A DNA stretch of 52,776 nt from an uncultured Muribaculaceae bacterium (GCA_910577355.1 CAJTMY010000018.1:1-52776), one strand, 5' to 3'; counted from the first letter of the stretch, positions 7,413 to 16,623 are shown. The notes: generated by a model from the letters alone, not told the origin. Made by a program: numbers and translations.

Positions 7413-7796
7413 TTATTCAGCAGTCTGCCGTATAGTACTGATGCAGTGTATGTACTGAGAGCTTTCGTAATCGTGCCGGCTTACTACGCGACCATCCCAC
7501 AGCACGAGGTCGATGTCTATGGGCATCACTCCGGTTGCCTTGGATTGTGACGTACGTCCGAGCAGTCGTTCTGTTTCGGCAATATATTCCTTGACTGCAT
7601 CGACATCAAGTGCGGTATCGCACTGTACGGCGATATTGGCATACGGCTCTCCGAGTCCGCAGCGGTCGGGCGACACGTATATGGCGGAGCGGCAGGAGAC
7701 ATCAGCTATGGCTTCGAGATGACGGATAGCGGCGTCAAGCCTGCTCTCACGATCCGCGACATTGCTTCCGAGCAGCAATACGGCCTTATGAGTCAT
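7413..7796 (-). CDS. FolK-like (HPPK) protein, short and divergent
   Basis: HPPK pyrophosphorylates 6-hydroxymethyl-dihydropterin in folate synthesis. This 127-residue chain keeps the N-terminal LLLGSN, GEPYANIAV, the ERLLGR helix and the metal-binding Asp pair in PIDIDLVLWDG. It lacks the usual RWGPR lead-in (here ATGVMP), so a catalytic Arg is missing. It also lacks most of the region after the VPH motif; typical HPPK is about 160 residues. It may be a divergent paralog with reduced or altered activity. It overlaps the end of tex by 4 bases (ATGA) and is the last gene of a four-gene operon. Confidence 0.75.
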   Translation of the reverse strand: MTHKAVLLLGSNVADRESRLDAAIRHLEAIADVSCRSAIYVSPDRCGLGEPYANIAVQCDTALDVDAVKEYIAETERLLGRTSQSKATGVMPIDIDLVLWDGRVVSRHDYESSQYIHCISTIRQTAE

Positions 7797-9919
7797 GGCA
7801 GATCTTTGATTGACAATGATATGCGATGCCGGTCAAGATCAATATCAATGATCTTGACCATCAGGCGCTGGTTGATTTTAACTATTTCGCCGGGATTGGC
7901 AACTCTCCGGGCGGCCATCTGCGACACGTGCAGCAGACCGTTCTCCTTGATTCCTATGTCGACAAAAGCCCCGAAGGCTGTGATATTGTTGACTTTTCCG
8001 GGCACTACCATTCCTATGGCAAGGTCGTTGATGGAATGAATGCTATCGTCGAAAGCTACATTTGCGGCATCGGTACGTGGATCGCGTCCGGGTTTGCGAA
8101 GCTCGTCTATGATATCGGCTACTGTCTCGGAGCCGAATTCATCATACCGTGCGGCATCGATACGGTCGATCAGTGCGGCATTGGCAGGGAACTCCGACAC
8201 GGCTGCGCCGAGGTCGGAGGCCATTCGCTCCACTATATGATATGATTCGGGATGTATGCCGGTATTGTCGAGCGGATTGGCCGATCCGGGCACACGCAGG
8301 AATCCGGCAGCCTGCCTGAATATCTTCTCGCCGAGGCGAGGCACACGCAACAAGTCGGCGCGCGAGGCAAACGGACCGTTGGCCGTACGGTATTCCACGA
8401 TGCGCGCGGCCATCGTCTTGCCGATGCCCGCTATATAGGCGAGCAGCTGCGGCGACGCTGTGTTGAGATCAACGCCGACAAGATTCACACAGCTCATCAC
8501 GGTAAAGTCGAGAGCGTCGCGCAGGGCAGTCTGATCCACATCGTGCTGATACTGCCCCACCCCGATTGACTTAGGATCGATCTTCACGAGTTCGGCCAAC
8601 GGATCGATAAGTCGACGTCCTATCGACACGGCTCCCCGCACAGTAACATCCTTGTCGGGAAATTCGCTTCGGGCGAGGTCGGAGGCGGAATACACCGATG
8701 CACCGTTCTCGCTTACAACAAATACATCTACAAAATCGGATATACCTGAGGATTTCAGAAAAGCCTCTGTCTCGCGCGAAGCCGTACGGTCGCCGAGAGC
8801 TATTGCGTTGATATCATATTCGTCGATCATCCCCATAAGCACACGCATGGCGCCTACGGTATCGCGCCGCGGCTCGTTGGGGTATATGACACTGTCGGCC
8901 AATAGGGTGCCGCTTTCGTCAAGCGCGACTATCTTGCACCCGGTACGAAATCCCGGGTCGATGGCCACGATGCGCCGGCCTCGCAGAGGCGCAGCAAGCA
9001 GCAACTGGCGCAGATTGTCGGCAAAAAGACTTATGGCAGACGCATCGGCCTTCTCTTTCCATTCTCCGGCCATCTCGGTCTCTATCGACGGTCTGAGCAG
9101 CCGCTTGTAACCATCTGCGACGGCTCCGGCTATAAGCCGACGTGATGCCGGTGCTGAACCTTTAGGGATGAACCATGATGAAATGCCGTCCACGGCTTCT
9201 TCATCATTGACAGATACCGACAGTTTAAGCAGTCCCTCGGCTTCTCCGCGTCGGAGTGCCAGATACTGATGCGAGGCGATATTTCCGAGCCTGTGCGTGA
9301 ACGAGGCGTAATTGCGGAATGTGGCGGCCTCGGCTTCCTTGCCTTTCACGACCGACGATCTCAACGATGCCTCGCGCCGGAATCGTCCACGCAGGCCGTT
9401 GCGGGCGCGAGTCGACTCACTCACCCATTCGGCCACTATGTCGCACGCACCGGCCAGAGCCTCGTCGGGAGTAGCTATCCCGTCTTTGACAAATCTTGCG
9501 GCCGCGGCCGCCGGGTCGGACAATCCGGCAGCCGACATCAACATCTTTGCGAGAGGCTCGAGGCCGCGTTCGCGTGCCACAGTGGCACGTGTGCGGCGTT
9601 TGGGACGGTATGGCAGATATATGTCTTCAAGAGCCGACATAGTAGTAGCGGCATCAAGCCGGCGCATTATATCGTCGGTAAGGTTTCCCTGTTCGGCAAG
9701 TGCAGCCGTTATTGCCTTGCGCCGCTCGTCGAGCAGGGTGAGGCGTGCGATTTCCGTCTCTACCACGCGCACTGCCACTTCGTCGAGATTGCCGGTCACT
9801 TCCTTGCGGTAACGCGATATGAAAGGCACCGTGTCACCGCCGGCCAACAATGCGGCTGTCGCGCGCACATTTGGCAAAGGCAAGCCTGTGTTGGCCGCCG
9901 CAAGAGCTATGATATCCAT
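7793..9919 (-). CDS. tex: Tex family RNA-binding transcription accessory protein
   Basis: The 708-residue protein has the standard Tex order: helical N-terminal domain (VPFISRYRKEVTGNLDEV near residue 32; YLPYRPKRRTRATVARERG near 100), YqgF/RNase H-like domain (IVAIDPGFRTGCKIV near 320), helix-hairpin-helix region (LNTASPQLLAYIAGIGKTMA near 480), and a C-terminal S1 domain (GMVVPGKVNNITAFGAFVDI near 640). Tex binds nucleic acids and affects transcription elongation and RNA stability. It starts 2 bases after the metallophosphoesterase stop and overlaps the folK-like start, so it is a central gene of the operon. Length is normal. Confidence 0.96.
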   Translation of the reverse strand: MDIIALAAANTGLPLPNVRATAALLAGGDTVPFISRYRKEVTGNLDEVAVRVVETEIARLTLLDERRKAITAALAEQGNLTDDIMRRLDAATTMSALEDIYLPYRPKRRTRATVARERGLEPLAKMLMSAAGLSDPAAAAARFVKDGIATPDEALAGACDIVAEWVSESTRARNGLRGRFRREASLRSSVVKGKEAEAATFRNYASFTHRLGNIASHQYLALRRGEAEGLLKLSVSVNDEEAVDGISSWFIPKGSAPASRRLIAGAVADGYKRLLRPSIETEMAGEWKEKADASAISLFADNLRQLLLAAPLRGRRIVAIDPGFRTGCKIVALDESGTLLADSVIYPNEPRRDTVGAMRVLMGMIDEYDINAIALGDRTASRETEAFLKSSGISDFVDVFVVSENGASVYSASDLARSEFPDKDVTVRGAVSIGRRLIDPLAELVKIDPKSIGVGQYQHDVDQTALRDALDFTVMSCVNLVGVDLNTASPQLLAYIAGIGKTMAARIVEYRTANGPFASRADLLRVPRLGEKIFRQAAGFLRVPGSANPLDNTGIHPESYHIVERMASDLGAAVSEFPANAALIDRIDAARYDEFGSETVADIIDELRKPGRDPRTDAANVAFDDSIHSINDLAIGMVVPGKVNNITAFGAFVDIGIKENGLLHVSQMAARRVANPGEIVKINQRLMVKIIDIDLDRHRISLSIKDLP

Positions 9920-9921
9920 AA

Positions 9922-11112
9922 TCAGAGAGCCGGTTTGAGTGTTATTAGGGTTATTTCAGGCGTGGCGCCGATCCTTGCCGGCATACCCACCTCGCCGGCA
10001 CCTATATTGACATAAAGATGGCGACCGAGCGAGTCGGCATAGAGGCCGCCCCATCTGTCGTAGCGCCATGCGGCCGGCGACCATCCCAACAGCTCGCACT
10101 GCATGGCATGTGTATGCCCCGACAGTGTAAGGGCAATATTCACATTGTCGTTGCCGGCCACCTCGGCATCCCAATGTGCGGGATTATGACTCAGAAGAAT
10201 TTTCACCGAGTTGTCGCCGAGAGCCGGATATGCCTTGGCGAGGTCGCCATATACAGTAAAAGGCGGATCACCGATATTTTCCACTCCGACAAGAACTATC
10301 GAATCGTTGCCGCCACGTCGCAACACGACATGGCTGTTATTGAGCATATGCCACCCCATTGATGCCTGCATCGCCTGCAGTCGGTCGATATCATCCTGCC
10401 TGGCCGAAGGCGTGGGCCACGCACGGTAGTCTCCGTAATCATGGTTGCCCATGATGCTCCACACACCGTCGGGTGCGCAAAGTCCGGAAAGGGCATCGGT
10501 GAAAGGTATCAACTCCGCCGAATGTCTGTTCACGATATCTCCGGTGAATATTATTATATCCGGGCGCAGACCGTTCACTTCAGAGACAAGACGTTCAACA
10601 AAGCGTGTATCTCCGCCGAATGTCCCGGTATGCATGTCGGATATCTGGGCTATACGGTATCCGTCATATTGCGGAGGCAATCCTTTCACCGGCACGGACA
10701 CATTCCTGACATCTATGTCGAAGCGGCAGAACAGAGCACCCCACCACAGCAGGCACAACAGCCCGGCCGATGCGATGCCGCCTACAATAGCAATGCCCCT
10801 AAGACGCCGGTGCAGAATCCGGCCCAACAACTGTTGCACAAACATGAACAGCGCCATCAATATCTTCGGCACATATACCGACAGGTATACAAACAGGCTC
10901 CACATCAGCCATGTAAGCGCCATGTCGCCTGCAGCTTTCTTAGGCATAAAGGCCACAGCAGCCAATCCCAGCGACACAAGCAATGCCAATGCGGCATACA
11001 TCCAGCACCATCCTCGCCGCACACCGGCATGACGCATACGCCGATAAATGTAACAATCGACAAGCAGCCCTGCCAGCAAGAGCAGCATTACCGGTAAAAG
11101 AGGCACACGCAT
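9922..11112 (-). CDS. Membrane-anchored metallophosphoesterase
   Basis: An N-terminal half with about four membrane helices (LLPVMLLLLAGLLVDCYIY; MYAALALLVSLGLAAV; LTWLMWSLFVYLSVYV; GIASAGLLCLLWWGALF) is followed by a calcineurin-like phosphoesterase domain. The metal motifs are in order: ISDMHTG, FTGDIVN, MGNHDYGD, LLSHNPAHW and LSGHTHAMQ. This is the layout of YkuE/YaeI-type enzymes, some of which hydrolyse lipid-linked phosphodiesters at the membrane. Its start overlaps the acyltransferase stop by one base (TGATG), so it may share a role in lipid metabolism with that gene. The substrate is not known. Confidence 0.9.
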   Translation of the reverse strand: MRVPLLPVMLLLLAGLLVDCYIYRRMRHAGVRRGWCWMYAALALLVSLGLAAVAFMPKKAAGDMALTWLMWSLFVYLSVYVPKILMALFMFVQQLLGRILHRRLRGIAIVGGIASAGLLCLLWWGALFCRFDIDVRNVSVPVKGLPPQYDGYRIAQISDMHTGTFGGDTRFVERLVSEVNGLRPDIIIFTGDIVNRHSAELIPFTDALSGLCAPDGVWSIMGNHDYGDYRAWPTPSARQDDIDRLQAMQASMGWHMLNNSHVVLRRGGNDSIVLVGVENIGDPPFTVYGDLAKAYPALGDNSVKILLSHNPAHWDAEVAGNDNVNIALTLSGHTHAMQCELLGWSPAAWRYDRWGGLYADSLGRHLYVNIGAGEVGMPARIGATPEITLITLKPAL

Positions 11113-12320
11113 CAGAAATCTCCGTCGCAGGCACCGCCGGCCGCAATCTGGTTTTTAAGCGGGTTGGCGTACATTGTCAGGATCATTCCGCGCATGAACT
11201 CACGCTCTTCGGCAGTCACATCAGGCACATCCACCCGGTCGATCTGGCGATCAAGATATTCATCGAACTTGCGCACATCGTCGGCTGTATAATATGCCGA
11301 GAATCGCCGTCCGCCCTCCGCCTCATCATAGGCGATATAATTGCATGGGAATATATGATAGCCGCAATGTATTGCACGGTCGATAAGGCTACAGGCCTCC
11401 TTCACAAGCTCGTTGCGCGTGGTGCCGCCAAAACGTTCAAGCTCGCTGTTGATCGGCAAACCGACGCGGAAGTGCACACGGCCTTTGTATTTCAGGATAC
11501 CGGTCTCCATACTGAACAGATCGTCGTGCTTGCTCTTCTTGTATGCCGGATCGCGTCGGCGCAGCAGAAACTCACGTGCTTTCAGATAATCATTGGGGTC
11601 GTATTCATACGATATCGATACAGGCAGCAGGTGCGCGCCGAGCAGATTGCCGCGCACATCGCGGTCATCTGGCGCCAGTCCGAGCATCTTCACCAGGCTC
11701 TCCTGCGTACGGTCGTTGGAATCCTTGGCACGCCCTTCGCGCTGCGCTATCCATACCGATTCATTGCGTGTGTTTATCACATAATGTATATAAGCCGACA
11801 GATGGCGGGCTTCGTTGAGCGCGTCGACAAGCCGTACATCGCGTTTCACTATGAAGCTGCGGTTGAGCTTCACAAGATCGGTTATCCAGTCGTATATAAG
11901 CAGATTGTTGCCTATTGCCACCTGTGTGAGCGGCATATGCCGACGTATGAAACACAGGTTCAAAAACGAAGCATCAAGTACTATATCGCGGTGGTTTGTG
12001 ATGAAAGTATAGCTCTGTCCCGGGCTTATATTCTCAAGGCCGTCGCAGCTGAGACCGGCCGTGGTATGCTTCACGAGCATCTCGAGAAACGGGCCCATCA
12101 CGTTATATTGGAAATCATGCTGATTGTTTACCTTGAGCAATTCCTGCACAAACTTCGGATAATCCACATCGGGATACACATAACGGACGGCATGCTCAAA
12201 ACCGGGTTCGACGGACAGAGCCGCGATCTTGCTGCGGTACTGACTGTCGTCGTAGGGGGCTATATCTTCAAATTCTGCGGGTAACTTACCGGCAGTGTTT
12301 ATGTTGTCTGTAGCTGTCAT
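11112..12320 (-). CDS. PlsC/PlsB-like acyltransferase
   Basis: This 402-residue soluble or peripheral protein carries a glycerol-phosphate acyltransferase-type active site: TNHRDIVLD (the HxxxxD box) near residue 133, and WIAQREGRAKDSNDRTQ near 220, equivalent to the EGxRS substrate box. Such enzymes move an acyl chain from a carrier to a glycerophosphate or another acceptor lipid. The N-terminal 100 residues and the C-terminal region around RRFSAYYTADDVRKFDEYL are specific to this larger Bacteroidota type. A consensus promoter is 60 bases upstream. It is first in the operon with the metallophosphoesterase, tex and folK-like genes. Confidence 0.85.
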   Translation of the reverse strand: MTATDNINTAGKLPAEFEDIAPYDDSQYRSKIAALSVEPGFEHAVRYVYPDVDYPKFVQELLKVNNQHDFQYNVMGPFLEMLVKHTTAGLSCDGLENISPGQSYTFITNHRDIVLDASFLNLCFIRRHMPLTQVAIGNNLLIYDWITDLVKLNRSFIVKRDVRLVDALNEARHLSAYIHYVINTRNESVWIAQREGRAKDSNDRTQESLVKMLGLAPDDRDVRGNLLGAHLLPVSISYEYDPNDYLKAREFLLRRRDPAYKKSKHDDLFSMETGILKYKGRVHFRVGLPINSELERFGGTTRNELVKEACSLIDRAIHCGYHIFPCNYIAYDEAEGGRRFSAYYTADDVRKFDEYLDRQIDRVDVPDVTAEEREFMRGMILTMYANPLKNQIAAGGACDGDF

Positions 12321-12380
12321 ATCATTAGATCCAACCTTGATGCGTGCGCATCAAAGCTCGAAAGAGTTAATATCACGCAT

Positions 12381-12411
12381 CAAAGTTACAACAATTTATC
12401 CATACCACAAA
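12381..12411 (-). promoter_or_regulatory. Consensus Bacteroidota promoter, acyltransferase operon
   Basis: Reading the minus strand, TTTG (12411-12408), 19 bases, then TAACTTTG (12388-12381). Spacing and both boxes match the primary-sigma consensus of Bacteroidota. Confidence 0.7.
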
Positions 12412-12464
12412 ATCGTGTCCTCGGTTAAAAAAACTTATCATATCTTTATTTCGGCGATCTTATG

Positions 12465-12495
12465 TTGTATATCATTATAATTATCACTAACTTTG
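12465..12495 (+). promoter_or_regulatory. Promoter for the zeta-toxin-like gene
   Basis: TTG at 12465-12467, 20 bases, then TAACTTTG at 12488-12495, 16 bases before the ATG at 12512. Confidence 0.6.
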
Positions 12496-12511
12496 CATAG
12501 ACAAACCTGTA

Positions 12512-13105
12512 ATGACAGACTCAAAAATGGATCGAAAGCAGCCCACTTTATATATAATAGCAGGATGCAACGGCGCCGGCAAGACAACGGCCTCGTTCAC
12601 AGTGCTGCCCGAGATACTGCACTGCAAGGAATTTGTCAATGCCGACGAGATAGCCAAGGGGCTCTCGCCCTTCAATCCGGCCGAGATGGCCATCAAGGCC
12701 GGAAAGATAATGATATGCCGCATCAACGAGCTTCTGCTACGGCACAGCACATTCGCCATCGAGACAACCCTGTCGACACGCTCATATGCCGGCTTCATCA
12801 AGCGTGCCCGCGAGGCAGGATACACAGTGGTGCTGATATTCTTCTGGCTGCCGTCGCCGAAGATAGCCAAGGAACGTGTTGCCCGCCGTGTGGTGGAAGG
12901 CGGCCACGGGATTCCCGAGCACGTTATCGTACGTCGCTATTACCTCGGTATCAAGAACCTTTTCGACATCTATATCCCCATAGTCGACTCATGGGCAATA
13001 TACGAGAACGTATCCAAGGCCACCCCCATAGCTTCAGACTATTGTACAGACCAACCATTAAAACTCGAATACATAAAATGTCAGACGCAGACAAGAGACA
13101 ACTGA
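12512..13105 (+). CDS. Zeta-toxin family kinase
   Basis: This is a 197-residue P-loop kinase of the zeta toxin/PezT type. Walker A is IIAGCNGAGKTT at residues 15-26. NADEIAKGLSPF follows, then FAIETTLSTRSY, the family's conserved second motif, and a basic RVARRVVEGGHGIP lid near residue 125. Known zeta toxins phosphorylate UDP-N-acetylglucosamine and block wall synthesis, whereas many chromosomal relatives have other substrates. ATG 12527 is an alternative start. The 3' end overlaps a 76-residue frame by 28 bases; a small partner gene beside a zeta kinase fits a toxin-antitoxin pair, though the classic epsilon antitoxin lies upstream of its toxin. Confidence 0.88.
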   Translation: MTDSKMDRKQPTLYIIAGCNGAGKTTASFTVLPEILHCKEFVNADEIAKGLSPFNPAEMAIKAGKIMICRINELLLRHSTFAIETTLSTRSYAGFIKRAREAGYTVVLIFFWLPSPKIAKERVARRVVEGGHGIPEHVIVRRYYLGIKNLFDIYIPIVDSWAIYENVSKATPIASDYCTDQPLKLEYIKCQTQTRDN

Positions 13106-13308
13106 GAGAACGCCTCAACGAGGGTCTCCTCCTTGCCCACGAACGCATGTTGCGTGAAAAAGCCATGCATGGCTGGATCGTAATCTATGGCGACGAAGGC
13201 GGGAACCCCGTGGAAATGTCGGCCAACAAAGCTCTCAGCGAATTTGTGGAGCGCTACGGCACACGCATACCGCGTCATGCAACCACAGCAGCCTACTGCC
13301 ACGACTGA
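13078..13308 (+). CDS. Small putative partner (antitoxin candidate) of the zeta-like kinase, 76 aa
   Basis: The frame begins at ATG 13078 inside the end of the zeta-like gene and is read in a different phase. It starts with a charged helix (MSDADKRQLRERLNEGLLLA) followed by HERMLREKAMHGWIVIYGDEGG. Such a helix plus short strand is plausible for a kinase-binding partner. I recognise no named family. The 28-base overlap implies coupled translation. The antitoxin role is inferred from position only. No Shine-Dalgarno is evident. Confidence 0.6.
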   Translation: MSDADKRQLRERLNEGLLLAHERMLREKAMHGWIVIYGDEGGNPVEMSANKALSEFVERYGTRIPRHATTAAYCHD

Positions 13309-13393
13309 TTCACCGACGTCGTGTCCACATCCTTTTTAATATTCCGATACGTTATCTCCCAAATATATTCAAGTAAAAAACACCACCGGCCGT

Positions 13394-14128
13394 ATGTTCA
13401 ATATTTTCAGTAAACGACGCGATCCACAGCGACTTTTCTTCACTACCGACATCCACTGCCACATATTGCCGGGCATAGATGACGGTTCGCCGGATGCGGC
13501 CACATCGGTCGAATTGGTCGAGCGCATGCGCCGGTGGGGAATAACACGCATCTTCGCATCGCCACATGTAGCATACGGATCTTTTCCGAACACCCCCGAC
13601 ACCATAGCGGCGTCTCTAGCCGAGCTGAAAGAGACCCTTGCCGGCGGCAACAATGATATTTTCATATCAAACTCCGCCGAGAACCGTATCGACGACTTGC
13701 TGATGCATAATCTCGATAATGATACTATACTCACGCTTCCGGGCAAGCGCATACTCATCGAAAACTCTTTCATGCAGGAGCCATGGAACCTCGACCGGCT
13801 CATATTCGACCTTCAGGTGAAAGGATACAGCCCCATACTCGTCCACCCCGAGCGATACTCATATTATTATACAAAGAAAGACCGTTACGAGGCACTCCAC
13901 TCGGCAGGCGCCGCATTCCAGATCAACCTGCTTAGCCTTGCCGGATATTACGGCCGCGACGAAAAACGATTTGCCGAATACCTTATTGATCGTGGACTTG
14001 TCGACTATATAGGCACAGACCTTCACCGACATGCGCACGCCGACTCCATCGACCGCTATCTGGCCTCAAAAGATTACCTGCATCATCGCGACAAACTTCA
14101 GGGTCGCATCGGCAACGACTCCATCTAA
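13394..14128 (+). CDS. CpsB/YwqE-type PHP-domain tyrosine phosphatase
   Basis: This 244-residue PHP-fold metallo-phosphatase of the CpsB/CapC/YwqE type dephosphorylates bacterial tyrosine kinases that control capsule and exopolysaccharide export. Metal-binding signatures are visible: TDIHCHILPGIDDGSPD at residues 17-33, IFASPHVAYG near 54-63, ILIENSF near 120, ILVHPERYSYY near 148, and GTDLHRHAH near 218. No tyrosine kinase is adjacent. Glycosyltransferase and WecA-like genes occur 3 and 9 kb downstream. The 3' end overlaps the convergent GNAT gene by 4 bases. Confidence 0.92.
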   Translation: MFNIFSKRRDPQRLFFTTDIHCHILPGIDDGSPDAATSVELVERMRRWGITRIFASPHVAYGSFPNTPDTIAASLAELKETLAGGNNDIFISNSAENRIDDLLMHNLDNDTILTLPGKRILIENSFMQEPWNLDRLIFDLQVKGYSPILVHPERYSYYYTKKDRYEALHSAGAAFQINLLSLAGYYGRDEKRFAEYLIDRGLVDYIGTDLHRHAHADSIDRYLASKDYLHHRDKLQGRIGNDSI

Positions 14129-15165
14129 TCGAGCATCAGGGATATGAAGGGGCGGACGGAGGGGATACCGAATATCTCGCCTGTGCGACTGTCTGAAAAC
14201 AATATGCCCGCCAACACATCTATCTCCACGTCGAGAGTGATACGGCGCATAGTGTCGGGAGCACGGCGGCAGGAGCCTTTGCCCACCACAAACACCGCAT
14301 TATTCGTCTCCAATATCGGATCTCGCACCCTTATCACCTGCTCTACCTCGGGATGCGCGGCAGCCAGAGCGTCGAGCAGCATATCCACATTCAGTATCCG
14401 CAACATGCCGCGCGGCCGAATGGATGCGCTGCGCCCGCACGGCATGCCGATCACCGACACGGCCTTCTCCCCCACTCTCGCACGCACTACCGAAAGCACA
14501 GCCTCGGCGGCATAGCCGTCCGTTGCGAGCAGTTCGATCACTCTCGCCTCGACGCCGTTGTCTACAAAAGCCATAGCCTCACCGCCGGCTCTGTCGCTTA
14601 CGGCAACAACAAAACCGCCCGACAGCCGCACATCGTCCAAGACACATGAATAATCCGTCTCGCTGTGACGCAGCGAGCACGGACGCATCGCCTCAAGGCG
14701 CCGGAACATGGCATATTCCGGCTCCACCTCGGCGAAGTCGCGCTGTCGGGCAAAAGCATGCAGAGATGTATACCGCTGTTCATCGACATAATATACTGTC
14801 TCGAAGCCGAAGTCGGAATAAAGATAATATAGCCGGCTCTCAGCCGGTATTAGCGACACGGCCGCATAGCCACGTCCGGCACATATATTGAGCGCACGCA
14901 CCATAAGCCTGTGCATGAGTCCCTGCCCGCGCTCGGCACGGGCCGTGGCCACACACGATATATAGCCCGACGGAAGCAGCGATCCCTGATACATCATATC
15001 GCAGCGGCTTATCATCAGCATCGACGCGGCTTTGCCTGTGGCTGCTGAATCGAGCGTGAGCAGGTTGTCATCGCTATACACACGCTCCATATACCATTCA
15101 AGCCAAGCGGCATTCCCGTCGAAAGCCTCGCGGAACAGACGCCTGAAGTCGCCGCGGCGCGTCAT
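14125..15165 (-). CDS. GNAT family N-acetyltransferase, two-domain
   Basis: Residues 1-150 contain a GNAT fold: GYISCVATARAERGQGLMHRL is the acetyl-CoA loop, followed by AAVSLIPAESRLYYLYSDFGFETVYYVDE. The C-terminal half (to residue 346) resembles the Eis-type extension with a sterol-carrier-like domain, but I cannot confirm that. The start overlaps the NDH-2 stop by one base (TGATG), so the two form an operon. The substrate is unknown. The end converges on the CpsB-like gene with a 4-base overlap. Confidence 0.82.
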   Translation of the reverse strand: MTRRGDFRRLFREAFDGNAAWLEWYMERVYSDDNLLTLDSAATGKAASMLMISRCDMMYQGSLLPSGYISCVATARAERGQGLMHRLMVRALNICAGRGYAAVSLIPAESRLYYLYSDFGFETVYYVDEQRYTSLHAFARQRDFAEVEPEYAMFRRLEAMRPCSLRHSETDYSCVLDDVRLSGGFVVAVSDRAGGEAMAFVDNGVEARVIELLATDGYAAEAVLSVVRARVGEKAVSVIGMPCGRSASIRPRGMLRILNVDMLLDALAAAHPEVEQVIRVRDPILETNNAVFVVGKGSCRRAPDTMRRITLDVEIDVLAGILFSDSRTGEIFGIPSVRPFISLMLD

Positions 15166-16511
15166 CAGCCCACGCTCCCTTCTCCGCGGTAATCGGCATC
15201 ACCGGGCTGCGCGGCTGCCGGCGGCATGGGCGCAGGAGTCACCGGTGTGTGCGGCTCCTTGTTGGGTTTGAGAATCATGCGCAGCGATGTGGCAAGACCG
15301 CAGTAGCTCCATATCCAGTTGATAAACACCACTATCTTGTTGCGCATGCCGAGCAGAGTAACAAGGTGCACCACAAGCCAGGCCATCCATGCAGTCCATC
15401 CGCTTATATGCATCTTGCCCATATCAACCACGGCACGGTTTCGCCCTATCGTGGCCATAGAGCCTTTGTCGTTGTAGTCGAAAGCCTCTTTAAACTCACC
15501 TCGGTTGAGATTGCGGGCCAGACAACGCCCCTGCTGTATGGCTGGCTGCGCCAACTGCGGACATCCGCGCGGGAAACGCCCGTCGACGTGACTGCATATG
15601 TCGCCTATGGCATATACATCCTTGAGACCATCCACGCGGTTGTATTCGTCCACCGCATAGCGGCCGCCGGGGCCGGCCTTCACATCCGAGCCTACTATGG
15701 TGAATGGATTGCCTACGATGCCGGCTGTCCATATCACCACACGGCTCTTCACCTTCTCGCCGTCTGCGAATATCATCTCACCGTCCCTGTATGCCTTCAT
15801 AGTCTTGCCCAGACGCACATCGACCATAAGCTGCCCCAGGTCGCGCAACGCGTCGGCCGATGATTTCTCACTCATGGTACGCAGCAGTTTGTCTGTGCCC
15901 TCATACAATATAACCTTCACTTCCTCAGGCCGTATGCGGGGATATTCCTTGCCTATGATCCAGCGTTTCATCTCGCCGAGAGCACCGGCTATCTCCACTC
16001 CGGTGGGACCGCCGCCCACCACGGCAAATGTGAGGAGAGCCTTGCGCTCCTCGGCATCCTCACACTGCGAAGCCCGCTCAAGATTGTAGAGCACAGCATT
16101 GCGTGTACGGATACTCTCCGAGGCACTTTTCATCGTATATACATGATCCTGAAGACCGTCGATGCCGAAGAAGTTATTGGTGGCGCCGGCGGCTATCACA
16201 AGTATGTCGTATGGCAACTTTTCGAATTCGGTAAGCACCTCCTTGCGGCTCACGTCGATAACACTCACCGTGCCCATGCTGTATCGGCAGCCGCGCATAC
16301 GCCGGCGGTGCATCTCGCGGCGCAGCGGAAAGGTGATCGCCGACGGCTCGAGCCCCGATGATGCGACCTGATAGAACAACGGCGCGAAACTGTGATAATT
16401 GTTCTTGTCGACAACCGTCACATCATACTTTTTCTTGTCGAGATACTTGGCGAGATTGAGGCCGCCGAAGCCGCCGCCGATTATTACAACCCTTTTCTTC
16501 TGTTGATCCAT
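15165..16511 (-). CDS. ndh: Type II NADH dehydrogenase (NDH-2)
   Basis: This 448-residue FAD enzyme oxidises NADH and passes electrons to quinone at the inner membrane without pumping protons. The FAD-binding motif VVIIGGGFGGLNLAKYL is at the start, FAVVGGGPTGVEIAGALGE near residue 160 binds NADH, and VYAIGD near residue 300 closes the second FAD site. A hydrophobic C-terminal region (WMAWLVVHLVTLLGMRNKI; VVFINWIWSYC) anchors it. The frame is open up to 16586, but the -7 box lies at 16584-16591, so I choose ATG 16511 (MDQQKKR), which sits 9 bases after AAGAAAG. Confidence 0.93.
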   Translation of the reverse strand: MDQQKKRVVIIGGGFGGLNLAKYLDKKKYDVTVVDKNNYHSFAPLFYQVASSGLEPSAITFPLRREMHRRRMRGCRYSMGTVSVIDVSRKEVLTEFEKLPYDILVIAAGATNNFFGIDGLQDHVYTMKSASESIRTRNAVLYNLERASQCEDAEERKALLTFAVVGGGPTGVEIAGALGEMKRWIIGKEYPRIRPEEVKVILYEGTDKLLRTMSEKSSADALRDLGQLMVDVRLGKTMKAYRDGEMIFADGEKVKSRVVIWTAGIVGNPFTIVGSDVKAGPGGRYAVDEYNRVDGLKDVYAIGDICSHVDGRFPRGCPQLAQPAIQQGRCLARNLNRGEFKEAFDYNDKGSMATIGRNRAVVDMGKMHISGWTAWMAWLVVHLVTLLGMRNKIVVFINWIWSYCGLATSLRMILKPNKEPHTPVTPAPMPPAAAQPGDADYRGEGSVG

Positions 16512-16583
16512 AACAACTTTCTTGATCTTTTTACCTTGGTTTGCAGACTCCTTGTTATAATGACATTGTACACTAATAACGCA

Positions 16584-16591
16584 CAAAGATA
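16584..16591 (-). promoter_or_regulatory. -7 promoter element TATCTTTG for NDH-2
   Basis: An exact TAnnTTTG match on the minus strand, about 70 bases before the chosen ATG. It faces away from the glycosyltransferase promoter 33 bases to the right, making a divergent pair. Confidence 0.6.
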
Positions 16592-16623
16592 CGAAAAAGT
16601 AGGCACAAGGGCAATTTTTTCAT

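Noticed and set aside
9269..10015. Long plus-strand frame opposite tex
   Set aside because: Tex fills the minus strand here with all its domains; the antisense frame has no recognisable motif and arises from high GC.
10983..12284. 433-residue plus-strand frame opposite the acyltransferase
   Set aside because: The minus-strand acyltransferase has its catalytic motifs; the antisense frame shows a biased, His/Ile-rich composition without a domain.
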